A DNA stretch of 64,000 nucleotides from Thermoactinomyces sp. DSM 45891 (GTDB lineage: Bacteria; Bacillota; Bacilli; Thermoactinomycetales; Thermoactinomycetaceae), in contig NZ_FPJZ01000012.1 of the NCBI RefSeq assembly GCF_900119485.1, positions 17,962 through 81,961 of the forward strand, written 5' to 3'. Both the position numbers and the translations under genes were made by a program. The notes under the pieces were generated by a model. That model had not been told where the DNA came from. It did not search any database and saw only the letters and a list, made by a program, of their open reading frames with translations. How positions within the stretch are numbered: position 1 is the stretch's first letter; each line of letters begins with the position of its first letter. Shown in pieces: positions 44,383 to 52,501 of this stretch.

Positions 44383-44761
44383 GATTTCCCTCCCTACGGA
44401 GATCATCTTTAGACTGCTTTTTCTGCTCGACGTATCGAACAATCTCCTCTAATGTAATCTCCTTTTCCTTAAACATTCGCCACAAACGACCGTTTTCCGT
44501 ATAACCCGAAACTTCACGATATGATCGATCCATCTCTCTCGCATGGAAATCAGCTTCTGCTGAAGAGTGAACGTGCGTTCGTTGCACCACCCAAATCTGA
44601 ATAATCTGTTCCCGACGGGTAAAATTTTCCCTTGCTAACTGAAGAGCCAGTTCATCTGTGGGCGCTAGTAAACTTCCTACATGCATCATAGGGTCTAGAT
44701 GATCTCTTTGGACAAATACTTCATAAATGTAAGAAGGTTCCGTTTGCATTTCCTTTTCCAT
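44372..44761 (-). CDS. paaB: 1,2-phenylacetyl-CoA epoxidase, subunit PaaB
   Basis: 129 residues if it starts at the ATG at 44761. Contains YIYEVFVQRDHLDPMMHVGS and ALQLARENFTRREQIIQIWVV, the recognisable PaaB signature. PaaB bridges PaaAC dimers. An upstream ATG at 44785 is possible but has no ribosome binding site. Confidence 0.92.
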   Translation of the reverse strand: MEKEMQTEPSYIYEVFVQRDHLDPMMHVGSLLAPTDELALQLARENFTRREQIIQIWVVQRTHVHSSAEADFHAREMDRSYREVSGYTENGRLWRMFKEKEITLEEIVRYVEQKKQSKDDLRREGNHES

Positions 44762-44794
44762 CGCACTCAAACTCCCCTCTCCCATGAAACAACG

Positions 44795-45718
44795 TCATAT
44801 TCCCATTGTCATGGCGAGACGCACCCATTTATGCTGATCCTGGGCAATGCGTCGTAAGGCAATTCTCTCTTGCGATTTCGGCCCTTTATTTTCTGAGACG
44901 ATTCGTTGAAATGTTTCCCATTCTGGTTCGGCATAATGCCAACGTTCTAACTTGGAATCATAGTGTAGTGTGGGGTCAGGGATCGTAAGGCCGAGCGACC
45001 AGATCCGAGGAATATATTTTGCTAGAAATTTTTGTCGCAGTTCTTCGTTTGTTTTGGTTCGAATGCGATAATGCAACATTTTCCGAGCGGCTGGAGTTAT
45101 TTCTAGAGGTCCGAAGAAAAAGAGGAGAGAATACCACCAATAATTAAGGGAATCTTGCAACATTTTACGTTGCTTCTCCGTTCCCATCGCTATACTTAAG
45201 ATTACGTTTTCACCATGCTGCATATGAAAACTCTCTTCTGCACAGATGCGCTTCAATATACGGGCATACGGGGCATACGAAGTAGAAAGCAGAGATGCCT
45301 GATTAATAATGGCGGCTCCATCAATCAGCCAGCCAATTAAGCCAGCATCCGCCCACGTTCTCGCTTCCATATGAAAAACATTGTGAAATTTAACCTTTCC
45401 TTCTACTAAATCATCTAATAGCTCTTCACGCCCTTTTCCATAAGGGGCGGCCAAATCCTCTACGATACGGAGCAATAACTGTCCATGGCCCATCTCATCT
45501 TGAACCTTAGCCATCAAAGCGAGCTTCCGCCGTAAACTCGGTGCTTTCGGCACCCATTCCTTTTCAGGATAAACACCCATAATCTCACTCACTGCATGCA
45601 TATGAATCAATTTAATCAACAAGTGTCGGTAACCATCCGGCATCCAATCATTGGATTCAATCTTGGCTCCACTTTGCACTCGTTTCACAAATTCTTCTTC
45701 CAACCCTAGTGAATCCAC
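44795..45718 (-). CDS. paaA: 1,2-phenylacetyl-CoA epoxidase, catalytic subunit PaaA
   Basis: 307 residues from a GTG at 45718, preceded by GGGAGG at seven bases; an ATG one base off is out of frame. Diiron ligands are visible in KVQDEMGHGQLLLRI and RICAEESFHMQHGENV. PaaA with PaaBCE epoxidises the ring of phenylacetyl-CoA using O2. It is the first gene of the operon paaABCD-ethD-paaH-HAD-paaJ-ALDH-thioesterase, all minus strand. The reductase PaaE, the isomerase PaaG, the ring-opening PaaZ and the CoA ligase PaaK are not in the window. Confidence 0.95.
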   Translation of the reverse strand: MDSLGLEEEFVKRVQSGAKIESNDWMPDGYRHLLIKLIHMHAVSEIMGVYPEKEWVPKAPSLRRKLALMAKVQDEMGHGQLLLRIVEDLAAPYGKGREELLDDLVEGKVKFHNVFHMEARTWADAGLIGWLIDGAAIINQASLLSTSYAPYARILKRICAEESFHMQHGENVILSIAMGTEKQRKMLQDSLNYWWYSLLFFFGPLEITPAARKMLHYRIRTKTNEELRQKFLAKYIPRIWSLGLTIPDPTLHYDSKLERWHYAEPEWETFQRIVSENKGPKSQERIALRRIAQDQHKWVRLAMTMGI

Positions 45719-45787
45719 ATTTTTGCCTCCCTTGATCCATAAGAGAAACCGATAACCTATGCAATCCACACGATATACGCACAATAA

Positions 45788-45817
45788 AAAAGCAGGGGAT
45801 TATAGGACCCTGCTTTT
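45788..45817 (-). terminator. intrinsic terminator
   Basis: On the minus strand AAAAGCAGGG and CCCTGCTTTTTT arms flank a ten-base loop. It follows the conjugation-like gene (stop at 45918) and separates it from paaA, which starts at 45718. Confidence 0.85.
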
Positions 45818-45917
45818 AGCATAGACGAACATTCTATTTATTGTCAATATTTCCAACTAGGTCTAAAGTAACATTCCTCTTTTTTCCTTTCATACATACA
45901 TATAACACCTCTGTACA

Positions 45918-47027
45918 TCACCAAAGGAAATCAGATGAGTTCTCAATTTGTATAGGAGTAGAATGAATTCTACTAATCAACGAAACGGACCTTTCATACT
46001 GTTCACCACACGGCAGAAAGTCACTATATCCAACAAACTGATTATCAGGGCAAAGTTGTACTTCAATCTCATATTGACGATACTCTGAGACGATTTTATT
46101 GACTCGTTCAGCAAGAATATCTTCATTTTTAGCAGATACTCCAAATACAACTGTCATGAAATGCACATCCTCCAAGCTATCCATTTCCTTCCTCGCTGAT
46201 ATGGATACAGGAAAATCAAAGATGTTCGTCAGGTACGCCCATTCAGATTTACCTGGGAATTGAAGGTCCTCAGGAAAATAGACTGCATACAAGTAGGAGG
46301 TATAGACTTCTCTGACTTCACCAGTCGCCTCTTCCACATGTACAGTCCTTATGTGATGCGGATGGATCTCAATTTCACTATCATCTAGAGTAAGAGTACT
46401 TATTCCCAACTCAGTCACTAGTCTTCCTTTTTCATTTGATAGGGGAAGCTTATGATCCTGATAAACATGTTGACGAATATACCATTTAAGATCATAAGTA
46501 CTCAGTCTATGTATACTCATAAACCCACGTAATGATTGGAACAACAGCTCTTCTTGTCCTGTATACTCAAATAGCTCTTCCTCTAAAATCTCTCCCTCTG
46601 CAATCCCAGTAACAGAGTAGAGATAGCGGATGAAATCTCGGATCTTGTGTTTCCATCGACGACGCAAATGGTTTTTAAGTTGTCTTTGATTCGGCTTTCG
46701 TAATCGAAATCCAATAAAAACCCTGATCTCAGTATAAGAGTTAGTAATCTCACTGATCAGTTGAGGAGGTTGATCAGAATGAATGCTCGTTTCTTCTTCA
46801 AATGAAAACCATTTAAGCTCGCTATTTGCTTGTCTATTTGTATAACATGGTACTTGAATGTAGTGATATTCTTCGGAGAGGTGAGCATCTTGAAATCGAG
46901 CATGCATTTGCTTGCTTTCATGCTCCGCTCTCTTGATTTCATAATACGCCCACACAGATCCATCCTGACCAAACGTGAGATTTCCTTCAATGTGACGGGT
47001 GGGAAACTCAATGCGAAGGGGTCTCAT
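45918..47027 (-). CDS. truncated ConE/VirB4-like conjugation protein
   Basis: 369 residues from the ATG at 47027 (AAGGAGAGGG box). The opening RIEFPTRHIEGNLTFGQDGSVWAYYEIKR matches the N-terminal domain of ConE/TcpF-type VirB4 ATPases of Gram-positive conjugative elements. Full proteins are about 800 residues with a Walker A motif in the second half. This one ends at 369 with no nucleotide-binding loop, followed by a terminator. A TcpC-like gene lies just upstream, supporting a conjugative-element origin. It is either a decayed remnant or a stand-alone N-terminal module. Assignment rests on motif memory and order. Confidence 0.6.
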   Translation of the reverse strand: MRPLRIEFPTRHIEGNLTFGQDGSVWAYYEIKRAEHESKQMHARFQDAHLSEEYHYIQVPCYTNRQANSELKWFSFEEETSIHSDQPPQLISEITNSYTEIRVFIGFRLRKPNQRQLKNHLRRRWKHKIRDFIRYLYSVTGIAEGEILEEELFEYTGQEELLFQSLRGFMSIHRLSTYDLKWYIRQHVYQDHKLPLSNEKGRLVTELGISTLTLDDSEIEIHPHHIRTVHVEEATGEVREVYTSYLYAVYFPEDLQFPGKSEWAYLTNIFDFPVSISARKEMDSLEDVHFMTVVFGVSAKNEDILAERVNKIVSEYRQYEIEVQLCPDNQFVGYSDFLPCGEQYERSVSLISRIHSTPIQIENSSDFLW

Positions 47028-47172
47028 GGTCCCTCTCCTTTCGTGGGGAATCACGACAGGTAACAACGGTTCCGAACCGGACAGTTCGAGAAGAAGTCGA
47101 CCCACGAGGTTGATTGGCTAGCTTTCCATTTTCCACTTTCGCAATCCCATGACTTACAGATACCTTTTTCAT
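47008..47172 (-). CDS. small 54-residue basic protein
   Basis: ATG at 47172 with GAGG eight bases upstream; starts MKKVSVSHGIAKVENGKLAN, rich in Arg, Ser and Lys. It overlaps the start of the ConE-like gene by 20 bases in another frame. No family is recognised. It sits where conjugative elements often carry a small TcpE-like gene, but it has no membrane segments. It may be a real small ORF or chance. Confidence 0.35.
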   Translation of the reverse strand: MKKVSVSHGIAKVENGKLANQPRGSTSSRTVRFGTVVTCRDSPRKERDHETPSH

Positions 47173-47189
47173 ACTATCTACCTCATAAA

Positions 47190-48086
47190 CTACTTAGTTT
47201 CCATGCTGACAATAAGCCAACGGTCCCCATTTTTCTCCAACTTGATCGTATACGGGTAAGTATAGACCCCGCTGGTTTTGGTTTCTTCCTTTTCCTTAAA
47301 CTGAGCTTTCGCTTTTACCACAACTTGTTTCTCTTTATATACTTCCAACTCTTTTATCTTAACAAACTCCAACACACCATTCATACCTTCAATCCGTTTA
47401 GAGTCTGATTTTGTATAGTTGGAAAGTTTATCTATATTATCAGAAACATAGTCTTGGAAAAATGTGTTTAAGTAGGTTTCTATCTCTTTTTTAGTAGAGC
47501 TATCCACTTTATTAGCTAGAGTCTCTTCCTTCAACGTGACATTGGGTGCACTGGGTGCGCTGACATAGTAAGGGATCTCTGACACGACAAACAGGCCGTT
47601 CCCAATACTCTCAATCGGAACTGCGAGGAATCGTTTGTCCATCGACAGAACCTTATCACTTTTATCCCGTATGTACACCTCTGCTTGCACCATCATAGTA
47701 GCTCTGTTTGGGCTTTTCTTCTCTACTTTCCATACCCGAACTTTCCCTGTAGAGAGATTTACCTCAATCGACTCTAAACCTGCTTGTTTGTCCAGTCCCT
47801 TCATCAAAAAGGGCCTTAAGCTTTCGGCCCGATGATCCTCAAATCCCTGATGCAGACTAAAATATGTAGAAACAAAGTCCTCGGCAAAAGCCCTTGCAGT
47901 CTGGCTCATCACAGGAGACTCCTGCTCAGCACCTCCAACAACTACCATTTTATCTTTAAGATAAAAAAAACCAACTGGAAGAGCCACCACATTGATGGTC
48001 AGCAATCCCCAAATTAAAATCTTCTTTGATCTCATTCCTTTAATAACCTTATATTCTCTTGGATGATCACCGTTTTTTCTAATCAA
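47190..48086 (-). CDS. TcpC-like conjugal transfer protein
   Basis: 298 residues from a TTG at 48086 with GAGGAGG seven bases upstream. One membrane segment (~24-45, KILIWGLLTINVVALPVGFF) precedes an extracellular part with two similar NTF2-like halves (residues ~80-185 and ~200-298). This is the architecture of TcpC/ConC-type proteins that anchor the channel of Gram-positive conjugation systems. Conserved-looking spots are FAEDFVSTYFSLHQG and IETYLNTFFQDYVSDN. It pairs with the ConE-like gene downstream. No other conjugation gene (relaxase, coupling protein, integrase) is present. Confidence 0.7.
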   Translation of the reverse strand: MIRKNGDHPREYKVIKGMRSKKILIWGLLTINVVALPVGFFYLKDKMVVVGGAEQESPVMSQTARAFAEDFVSTYFSLHQGFEDHRAESLRPFLMKGLDKQAGLESIEVNLSTGKVRVWKVEKKSPNRATMMVQAEVYIRDKSDKVLSMDKRFLAVPIESIGNGLFVVSEIPYYVSAPSAPNVTLKEETLANKVDSSTKKEIETYLNTFFQDYVSDNIDKLSNYTKSDSKRIEGMNGVLEFVKIKELEVYKEKQVVVKAKAQFKEKEETKTSGVYTYPYTIKLEKNGDRWLIVSMETK

Positions 48087-48112
48087 ATCCGATCCTCCTC
48101 ATTCTTATGAAA

Positions 48113-48144
48113 GAAAAAAAGGGAATGAAAAAAAACTCATCCCC
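48113..48144 (-). terminator. terminator after the LysM gene
   Basis: On the minus strand GGGATGA and TCATTCCC arms surround a T-rich loop and are followed by a run of T. It lies 13 bases after the LysM-protein stop. Confidence 0.8.
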
Positions 48145-48156
48145 TTTCACTACACA

Positions 48157-48873
48157 TTACTTTTTCAACTCTGGCATTTTTAGCTCTTGTCCAGGATAAA
48201 TCCAATGACCAAGATCTTTCAAATTGCGTGAGTCGCGTTTTACTAACATATCTTTATTTAATTCCCAAATCTCTGTCCATTTGTTTCCATCACCAAGATG
48301 CTTTTTCGCGATATCCCATAGGCAATCGCCTTTTACCACTGTGTAAGCCTTTTCTGATTCGTTCGTAGTTGTTTCAGTAGTGGTTGTTGCTTCATCATTA
48401 TTTGTTGTTTGTGCAACGGTAGTTTCATTGACATTTGTATCTGCTACTGCAACCACCGTTGCTCTATCAACTGCTGGTGCCCCAAGAGATGCTACAGGCC
48501 CTTGTTTTGCGCCGCTAACTGGAGCAGCAGCTACTTTCGAAGGCACAGTGGGATTAGTAGATTTGGCCGGTTCTGGCTTCGGCTCAGGTTTTGGTTCCGG
48601 CTTTGGCTCAGGTTTTGGTTCTGGCTTCGGCTCAGGTTTTGGTTCCGGCTTTGGCTCAGGTTTTGGTTCTGGCTTCGGCTCAGGTTTTGGTTCTGGCTTC
48701 GGCTCAGGTTTTGGCTCTGGCTTTGGCTCTGGCTCAGGATTTGGTGGTGGCGGTGTAACTTCTCCGCCTGGTGGTGGTGGCGGCGGTGGATTCGTATCCG
48801 TTGCGTACGATGGAACAGTTAGGCCTAAAGATAATGTTAGTGTAAGTGCAGTAAGTGCTAGCTTCTTTCTCAA
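48157..48873 (-). CDS. secreted LysM protein with PEPK repeats
   Basis: 238 residues. Signal peptide at 1-25 (ALTALTLTLSLGLTVPSYA). Then a Pro-rich stretch PPPPPPGG and about 13 tandem Pro-Glu-Pro-Lys tetrapeptides (~45-103), an Ala/Val/Thr-rich linker, and a LysM domain at ~183-236 (YTVVKGDCLWDIAKKHLGDG...IYPGQELKMP). LysM binds peptidoglycan, and the repeat is a stiff wall-spanning rod. The protein is probably held at the cell surface. No catalytic domain is attached. Confidence 0.85.
   Translation of the reverse strand: MRKKLALTALTLTLSLGLTVPSYATDTNPPPPPPPGGEVTPPPPNPEPEPKPEPKPEPKPEPKPEPKPEPKPEPKPEPKPEPKPEPKPEPKPEPKPEPKPEPAKSTNPTVPSKVAAAPVSGAKQGPVASLGAPAVDRATVVAVADTNVNETTVAQTTNNDEATTTTETTTNESEKAYTVVKGDCLWDIAKKHLGDGNKWTEIWELNKDMLVKRDSRNLKDLGHWIYPGQELKMPELKK
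48569..48740. repeat. tandem repeat encoding PEPK
   Basis: Units of 12 bases, alternating as GGTTCTGGCTTC / GGCTCAGGTTTT (plus strand), repeated about 13 times. Because each unit is a multiple of three, frames on the opposite strand also stay open and give spurious GFGS-rich reading frames. Such repeats change copy number readily. Confidence 0.9.
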
Positions 48874-49157
48874 AATATCTCCCCCGAAACTCTTTGTTGT
48901 ATTTGTGTTCTTTCAATCAAGAACTATTAACCTTTTTCACTATTTTTTATAAAAAGCTCACGAAAAAGGCCAATCTTCCTTATTATGTTCAAAATTGAAA
49001 ACTGTTTCAAGTCCTTGCAAAAAATATTTATCTTTTATTTTTTCGATCCATTCCATACACCTCTCTTGAATTTAAATAATTATATACTTATCTATTTTAT
49101 CAGATAGTAAAGAGATATTGTTTTACAGAAGTTTGTATTATACTCTTCTGTATCAAG
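48874..49157. other. AT-rich intergenic region
   Basis: No credible gene. It holds the leftward promoter of the LysM gene and, near 49100-49157, probably decayed sequence of the acetyltransferase whose 3' end is recognisable further on. Confidence 0.4.
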
Positions 49158-49259
49158 AACCGTAAAGCTATTAAACTTTATGAACAAATGGGCTTTCACA
49201 TAAGAACAGTATCTATGAGTTTGCCACTATGGACTAGAGAGAAGTGTGATGAAGATTGA
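49158..49259 (+). pseudogene. 3' remnant of a GNAT acetyltransferase gene
   Basis: One frame reads NRKAIKLYEQMGFHIRTVSM and continues to a stop at 49257-49259. N-x-x-AIKLYE-x-x-GF is the classic C-terminal motif of GNAT acetyltransferases. The upstream part of the domain (including the Q/RxxGxG/A motif) is not found in this frame or nearby. The stop (TGA) overlaps the TTG start of the next gene, so the intact gene probably lay in the same operon. Confidence 0.65.
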
Positions 49260-49561
49260 GCCAAAAGAAGGATCATGAATCATACTGGGGCATATGGAGC
49301 GTTCTATCCATTATTTTGATTATCGTAGGAATGATACTATGGGTGCTTTTTTTTACAATCCCCAGTCTTAACTATAGCTTCGACGAAGGAATTCCATTGT
49401 ACCTATTTACATTGATAGTTAATCCAATAGGAATAGCATTAGGTGAAATAGGAAGAAAGAAGAGAAATCGCTTTTCTATCTTTGGGATTGTTGGAAACGT
49501 CATTCTAACCATTAGCATAGTACTAATGATTCCTATTGGAACCTTACTTTTAGGCCCCTAA
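49256..49561 (+). CDS. small integral membrane protein
   Basis: 101 residues from a TTG overlapping the stop of the acetyltransferase remnant. Three hydrophobic segments (WSVLSIILIIVGMILWVLFF, then LYLFTLIVNPIGIALG, then IVGNVILTISIVLMIP) with a short basic loop GRKKRNR. It resembles uncharacterised small Bacillota membrane proteins. No function can be assigned. Weak ribosome binding site, consistent with former translational coupling. Confidence 0.6.
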   Translation: MSQKKDHESYWGIWSVLSIILIIVGMILWVLFFTIPSLNYSFDEGIPLYLFTLIVNPIGIALGEIGRKKRNRFSIFGIVGNVILTISIVLMIPIGTLLLGP

Positions 49562-49670
49562 AATTCAAAATAAATATGAGTGTACAAGCTGATGAGTTTT
49601 GGAGACAGCCTGATTATTTTACGAACACAATACAGAGACTTTTTCTTTTGTTCATTCGGATACATAGGAC

Positions 49671-49704
49671 AAAGAGAGCTACTTGTAAATCAGCAGCTCT
49701 CTTT
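49671..49704. terminator. bidirectional terminator
   Basis: AAAGAGAGCT (49671-49680) pairs with AGCTCTCTTT (49695-49704) across a 14-base loop, with T/A-rich flanks. It can end the small membrane-protein gene and the converging carD-like gene. Confidence 0.75.
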
Positions 49705-49848
49705 CATTTAATTCCGACCAGTTTCTATGTCAAAATAGATTCCTCTCCGGGAAATCGCTCTTTAATTGGAGTATCATCAAGAGAGAATCATTCGTTCTAT
49801 AGCAGAGAATATCTTCTCTTTTTAGTTACTAGAAATATAAATAGGATC

Positions 49849-50340
49849 TTACATGTTTGGTATCGTACGTCTAAGAAGGTCCCTTGCCTGTTCTTCATTT
49901 ATGTTGTTGACTAAAGAAAGTTCACTCATCAGAGTGTGTATGGCCTTTTGAAGCATATCCTTTTCAGCCATCCCTAATTTTTTAATTTCATTTAATCGAG
50001 TTAAATCACGAATAACTTCCGTTTCTTGGTAAATGTCTCCACTTCCCATTTTATCTGTATTAATACGACATCTTTCACGCCAGGAAATGGATTGGTCTGT
50101 TTCATGGCTAAAAAGAGTCAGTAACACATGTTTCATCGTCTCTGTATCTACAATTGGACGAACCTTTTTCTCACTTTTCATCTTGAAGGGAATCATAAGG
50201 CACATTCCATTAAGTGATTGAGCCGTCTCCTCTAGAATGTAATACAGTTGGCTCTCCTCTAAAAACTCCCGCTCCTCAATTGCTTCTACACTGAATACGC
50301 CATGCAATGGATACACACATCGATCACCGACTTGAAACAT
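49849..50340 (-). CDS. CarD/CdnL-family transcription regulator
   Basis: 163 residues. The N-terminal MFQVGDRCVYPLHGVFSVEAIEERE is the RNA-polymerase-interacting Tudor-like domain of CarD and of the Mfd RID. The helical C-terminal part includes VIRDLTRLNEIKKLGMAEKDML. CarD proteins bind the RNAP beta subunit and stabilise open promoter complexes. The gene stands alone with its own AGAGGTGAGG box. Being next to accessory genes, it may be a second paralogue rather than the main cellular copy. Confidence 0.88.
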   Translation of the reverse strand: MFQVGDRCVYPLHGVFSVEAIEEREFLEESQLYYILEETAQSLNGMCLMIPFKMKSEKKVRPIVDTETMKHVLLTLFSHETDQSISWRERCRINTDKMGSGDIYQETEVIRDLTRLNEIKKLGMAEKDMLQKAIHTLMSELSLVNNINEEQARDLLRRTIPNM

Positions 50341-50517
50341 ATCCTCACCTCTATGTACTCAGGATAACGCATTTTTTTGAAATTGTCAAATCAATAATTA
50401 TAACACAATATATACATTGTGTATATGATAAAATCACAAAAAACTATATAACAAAATCAGGATATCTGTTTATATCCGCGATAGCCAAAAGGAAATAAAT
50501 AAAGTAACAACACGGAT

Positions 50518-50550
50518 AAAGCCCCTATGGATCCTACCATAAGGGCTTTT
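50518..50550. terminator. intrinsic terminator
   Basis: AAAGCCCCTATGG and CCATAAGGGCTTTT arms surround a short loop just past the stop of the small minus-strand gene at 50554. The minus strand ends in a T-rich run. Confidence 0.7.
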
Positions 50551-50553
50551 GCA

Positions 50554-50757
50554 TTAATTTTTGAGAGTACTTTTTTCGCTTTTTTCTTCAAAATCGATCG
50601 CCAAAGTAAGAACCCTAATAAGTTGAACTAAAGCAAATCCAGATAACACTACAACCAAAATTAATGGAAGAGTAAGAATATATCTAGTCAGAACATCCTC
50701 ATATATTAGAGTGCATAGCTGGCAAAACCATTCCTTTATTTTCCCAATACATAACAT
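50554..50757 (-). CDS. small single-span membrane protein in the toxin-like locus
   Basis: 67 residues, with AAGGATG before the ATG, 11 bases after the stop of the 107-residue gene. One strong membrane segment (TRYILTLPLILVVVLSGFALVQLI) and a charged C-terminus (DFEEKSEKS). Unrecognised. Co-transcription with the toxin-like gene suggests an accessory or immunity role, without proof. Confidence 0.5.
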   Translation of the reverse strand: MLCIGKIKEWFCQLCTLIYEDVLTRYILTLPLILVVVLSGFALVQLIRVLTLAIDFEEKSEKSTLKN

Positions 50758-50768
50758 ACATCCTTTAC

Positions 50769-51092
50769 TTACTCTAGAAAAGAGCCATACATGCTTTCCA
50801 ACCTAGAATAAATGGTTTCCGCATCTACATTTGTTGCATCTTTTGGAAGCAAGATATGAATATCATAGCTGCCTGATAAGCTAGATTTCCTTGAGTTATA
50901 AATAGTTAAAGAAACAGGTAACACCTCTTCCCTAGATAGAATATCTGTAGAATGTATCACCATGGCAAGTTTTTTTCGATCGTTTGATAATATCTCGATC
51001 AAGAATTCTATCTCGCCCATTGGTCCCGTTACTATATAGCGTACTAAAAAGTTACCACTGTCCATTTGAATTATATTTAAATCTCTTTTCAT
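50769..51092 (-). CDS. 107-residue protein, candidate immunity protein
   Basis: A soluble alpha/beta protein with no signal peptide, starting MKRDLNIIQMDSGNFLVRYI. The strand-rich pattern (EIEFLIEILSNDRKKLAMVIH) and acidic composition are common in immunity proteins. It is encoded 58 bases downstream of the toxin-like gene on the same strand, the standard place for an immunity gene. The family is not recognised. Confidence 0.5.
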   Translation of the reverse strand: MKRDLNIIQMDSGNFLVRYIVTGPMGEIEFLIEILSNDRKKLAMVIHSTDILSREEVLPVSLTIYNSRKSSLSGSYDIHILLPKDATNVDAETIYSRLESMYGSFLE

Positions 51093-51150
51093 TTCTTCTC
51101 ATCCCTACTTTTGTGACCATCAAAGAGTCTGGGTTTTTAAATCTACTATA

Positions 51151-52501
51151 TCATGGGTTCCAAGGTTTTTTGGCTTTGTCTATTGTCCAACTATGCGCCT
51201 TGTCATAATCAAATTTGTACAATCCTTCTGCCCACGACTCATAGAGCTCATGATTAAGTAAATTAACATCCTCCATACGGTATGACCCACTTGTTAATCT
51301 TCCCCATGCATCTGCTATATCTGGATCAGGATCAAATTTACCAAATGTTCCGTCACGTAATTTATGATTTTTGTTAAATACATGATCTTTGATTTTTTGA
51401 ATCCTATGCTCAGGCCATCCTATGTTCTCCGCAATTTTAGGAATATCATTTGTCGATCTTCTTATTTGTTCATATGCTTGCGGTGCGTATTCAAACCAGC
51501 GCTCATAATCAGACATTTTGGAGGTGGATTTACCAGAAAAAACATCGAACTTTTGAATCCCTCCCTCCGGTACCACTAGCAAACTTCTGTAACCATTGAC
51601 CTAAATCTGTATCTCCTATGGTCTTTGGAGCTGTAGCCGTACCATCTGCAAATAACTCAGTTGCAAAGGATATGTCTATACTGTTAATTCCCTTAACAAT
51701 ATCGTCAGCATGACTGGTTATGTAAGCACCACCACCCACCACACTGCCACCCAAAGCCATAGCCATAGCCACTAATAGATTCTTCCAGTTGAACTTCCCA
51801 CTACTTAGAAAGTCCATGATACCTTGGTCTGCTCCTGCTGCAACAGAGCCACCAAAGATGCGAGGGAATGCACTTTGTAACCAAGAAATGTTGATCTTCG
51901 AGGCAATCCAAGTGGCCAACTTAGAACCTGCAATCCATTCACCTAATGGGGCAGATAATATACCGCCTAGGCCACCTATAATCATATCCTTCAACATTCC
52001 ATCGCTCATGAAACCGTTGTCACTGCCTAGCCATGAAACAAGTCCCATAATCCCCATGCCTGCTAATGAACCAACACCACCAGCTACAAGCAAGGGAATA
52101 CCTATAAAGATGCCTGCTATTGTAGCTAAAATCCCAAGTATAGTAAGGACGATTACACTAAGCACTTTGTTTTCCATAATGTAATCCCAGACACCTAGTG
52201 AGAAGTCCTTAATCGATGTCCATATAGAGTCCCACGTTTCACTACACCAGTCAGTCACATCGTTGAAAGTATCACTAAACCAGTCCTTGGTATCCTCCCA
52301 CCAGCCATCCTCAGTAGTTGTAGATGTGTTTGCGATTTGTTGGTTAAACTCTCCATTTATTGGAGTATTATCAATGAATTCTGCGTATGTAACCCCTTGG
52401 CCTATAAATCCAAACCCGATTAAGAGAACAAACATAATCAGTATTATTTTCGAGAATGTTTTGATGTTAATTTTAAGCTTCATTGTTTTTTTGTTTTTCA
52501 T
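51151..52501 (-). pseudogene. toxin-like secreted/membrane protein, frameshifted
   Basis: Two overlapping frames (52501-51530 and 51582-51151) join naturally if one base is removed from the CCCTCCCTCC run at 51559-51568 (plus strand). The N-terminal part has a signal-like segment (~13-35), a Trp-rich region (WWEDTKDWFSDTFNDVTDWC), then Gly-rich hydrophobic segments (~110-160 and ~225-260). The C-terminal ~140 residues are a soluble domain: HRIQKIKDHVF, then DPDPDIADAWGRL, LLNHELYESWAEGL and a final KAKKPWNP. A hydrophobic carrier plus a C-terminal enzyme-like module plus a following small gene is the layout of a polymorphic toxin. Frameshift, slippage or sequencing error are all possible. The toxin type is not known. 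Confidence 0.6.

Noticed and set aside
48380..48952. Long plus-strand frame rich in GFGS, opposite the LysM gene
   Set aside because: It is an artefact of the 12-base tandem repeat, which keeps all antisense frames open; codon pattern and ribosome binding site favour the minus-strand LysM gene.
49576..49914. 112-residue plus-strand frame after the small membrane protein
   Set aside because: No ribosome binding site, it spans a two-way terminator hairpin and runs into the end of the carD-like gene on the other strand.
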